From: Dehalococcoidales bacterium
Lineage (GTDB): Bacteria; Chloroflexota; Dehalococcoidia; Dehalococcoidales; UBA5760
DNA: 6,018 nt
Direction: 5' to 3'
Assembly: GCA_016931015.1 (NCBI GenBank)
Contig: JAFGFP010000094.1
Location: 1 to 6,018 of the forward strand
Shown here piece by piece: positions 5,055 through 6,018 of this stretch. Below the pieces are notes generated by a model. It did no database searches and had not been told where the DNA came from. It saw nothing but the letters and a program-made list of their open reading frames with translations. Numbering within the stretch: the stretch's first letter is position 1; each line of letters begins with the position of its first letter. The position numbers were made by a program, and so were the translations under genes.

Positions 5055-5813
5055 ATGAGTGACCAGGCATCTTTAGAACTGGCGGGCAAGGTATCGCTGA
5101 TAACCGGAGCCTCCCGCGGCATCGGTAAGGCCATAGCTCTTAAGCTCTCCGGTATGGGGGCTAAGGTAGTCATCTGCGACATCGCCCAGGATACCGCCGA
5201 GCAGGCCGTCGCCGAGATAAAGGGACAGGGCGGCGAGGCCATGAGCGCCGTTGCCGACGTGAGAGACAGCGAAGCCGTTAAGGCCATGGTCGAGGAGATT
5301 ACCTCCCGCTGGGAGAAGATTGACATTTTGGTGAATAACGCCGGCATCAACCGAGATACCCTGCTCCTCAAGATGTCCGACGAAGCCTGGGATTCCGTCA
5401 TCGATACCAACCTCAGGGGAACCTATACTTGCACCAAGTTCGCCCTGCGCTCCATGATGCGGCAGCGCTGGGGACGCATCATAAGCATGGCCTCGATTGC
5501 CGGCAGGATAGGTAACGCGGGGCAGACCAACTACGCTGCCTCTAAAGCCGGCATTATCGCCTTCACCAAGAGTATCGCCAAAGAGGTGGGTTCGCTCAAC
5601 ATAACCGCCAACGCCATCGCCCCGGGCTTTATCATGACCGAGATGACGGATAAGATGCCCCAGGCCAACAGAGAGGCGGTGCTGGACTTTATCGCCCTGA
5701 AGCGTTACGGAAAGCCGGAGGATGTCGCCGAACTGGCCGGATTTTTAGCCAGCGACCGGGCCAGCTACATTACCGGACAGGTTATCGGTATCGACGGCGG
5801 GATGTTTGCTTAG
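5055..5813 (+). CDS. fabG: 3-oxoacyl-ACP reductase FabG
   Basis: A 252-residue classical short-chain dehydrogenase that reduces 3-oxoacyl-ACP to (3R)-hydroxyacyl-ACP, the second step of elongation. Seen motifs: GASRGIG (18-24), ADVRD (67-71), NNAGINRD (94-101), the catalytic set Asn119, Ser147 (ISMASIAG), Tyr160 and Lys164 (NYAASKAG), the IAPGFIMTEMT loop (188-198) and the C-terminal GQVIGIDGGMFA (241-252). This Tyr-x3-Lys spacing contrasts with Y-x6-K in the upstream paralogue. Asp42 at the end of the second strand (VVICDIA) is the position that often favours NADH over NADPH. About ten residues precede the core (MSDQASLELA); ATG 5055 is supported by its Shine-Dalgarno. It is the last recognisable gene of the operon and is followed after 17 bp by a convergent gene. 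A 35-bp segment around its glycine-rich motif is nearly identical in DNA to fabL. Confidence 0.95.
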   Translation: MSDQASLELAGKVSLITGASRGIGKAIALKLSGMGAKVVICDIAQDTAEQAVAEIKGQGGEAMSAVADVRDSEAVKAMVEEITSRWEKIDILVNNAGINRDTLLLKMSDEAWDSVIDTNLRGTYTCTKFALRSMMRQRWGRIISMASIAGRIGNAGQTNYAASKAGIIAFTKSIAKEVGSLNITANAIAPGFIMTEMTDKMPQANREAVLDFIALKRYGKPEDVAELAGFLASDRASYITGQVIGIDGGMFA

Positions 5814-5830
5814 TCAGGAGAGAAGCTTAA

Positions 5831-6018
5831 CTAGCTGCCGAGGAGGCCACCACCCATGCAGCCCTGACGCCCGGTACCCGGCCCTGCCTGCTCCATGTTT
5901 GCCTTGAGCCACTCCTCAAGGCCTTCCCGGCTCTTGTCCAAAGGCTCCTGCAACCGCTCGATATTGACACCGAACAGGTAGCTAGTGGACTTATACATCT
6001 TGGCCGACTCTACGCGCA
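5831..6018 (-). CDS. 3' end of an unidentified convergent gene (partial)
   Basis: On the minus strand a frame is open from the right edge to a TAG at 5831-5833, giving the last 61 residues of a protein whose start is outside the window. Its codons end mostly in G or C, as in the neighbouring genes, which supports real coding. The visible part has a probable amphipathic helix with charged residues (IERLQEPLDKSREGLEEWLK, 19-38) and a glycine-rich tail ending GCMGGGLLGS with a single cysteine. No signal peptide or membrane segment can be judged from this end. I do not recognise a family. It converges on fabG with only 17 bp between the stop codons, so it is probably transcribed separately from the FAS operon. 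Confidence 0.55.
   Translation of the reverse strand, partial: RVESAKMYKSTSYLFGVNIERLQEPLDKSREGLEEWLKANMEQAGPGTGRQGCMGGGLLGS

Noticed and set aside
5816..5822. AGGAGAG just after the fabG stop as a ribosome site of another operon gene
   Set aside because: No plus-strand frame of useful length follows; the nearest ATG (5859) reaches a stop after three codons, and the region is coded on the minus strand.
1..6018. CRISPR arrays, insertion sequences, tRNA or rRNA genes, phage or defence genes
   Set aside because: No repeat-spacer pattern, transposase, terminal repeats or RNA gene structure was seen; the content is housekeeping lipid metabolism.

Overview
The window is a compact bacterial type II fatty-acid-synthesis (FAS II) operon on the plus strand. 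A rimI-like acetyltransferase gene lies upstream, and the 3' end of an unidentified convergent gene lies at the right edge. Synonymous sites are GC-rich, start codons are mixed (TTG for three of eight plus-strand genes), and AGGAGG-type Shine-Dalgarno sites precede most genes. The gene order, the HadA/HadB-like dehydratase pair and the divergent PlsX make me think of Chloroflexota, class Dehalococcoidia. This is an inference from memory of such operons and is not proved by the sequence.

Layout. Positions 1-174 are AT-rich and hold a three-copy 10-bp operator-like element (62-98) and an extended -10 promoter (130-138). 175-723 is a RimI-type N-acetyltransferase. 724-871 carries a second promoter (773-802) and a leader with a potential hairpin that touches the ribosome binding site. 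Then follow hadA-like (872-1285), hadB-like (1310-1735), plsX (1767-2789), acpP (2801-3046), a fabL-type enoyl-ACP reductase (3046-3810), fabF (3823-5052) and fabG (5055-5813). Gaps between these genes are 31 bp or less, and acpP and fabL overlap by one base. A minus-strand partial gene (5831-6018) converges on fabG across a 17-bp gap. I saw no rho-independent terminator anywhere.

How the genes work together. AcpP carries the acyl chain. FabF condenses it with malonyl-ACP, FabG reduces the 3-keto group, the HadAB-like heteromer removes water, and the FabL-like enzyme reduces the enoyl bond. PlsX turns acyl-ACP into acyl-phosphate for phospholipid synthesis. One transcript therefore encodes a whole elongation cycle plus the exit to lipids. 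The initiation enzymes FabD and FabH, FabZ/FabA and FabI are not in the window. The unusual parts are the use of a two-subunit MaoC/hotdog dehydratase where FabZ is expected, and of a Y-x6-K short-chain dehydrogenase (FabL type) as the apparent enoyl reductase.
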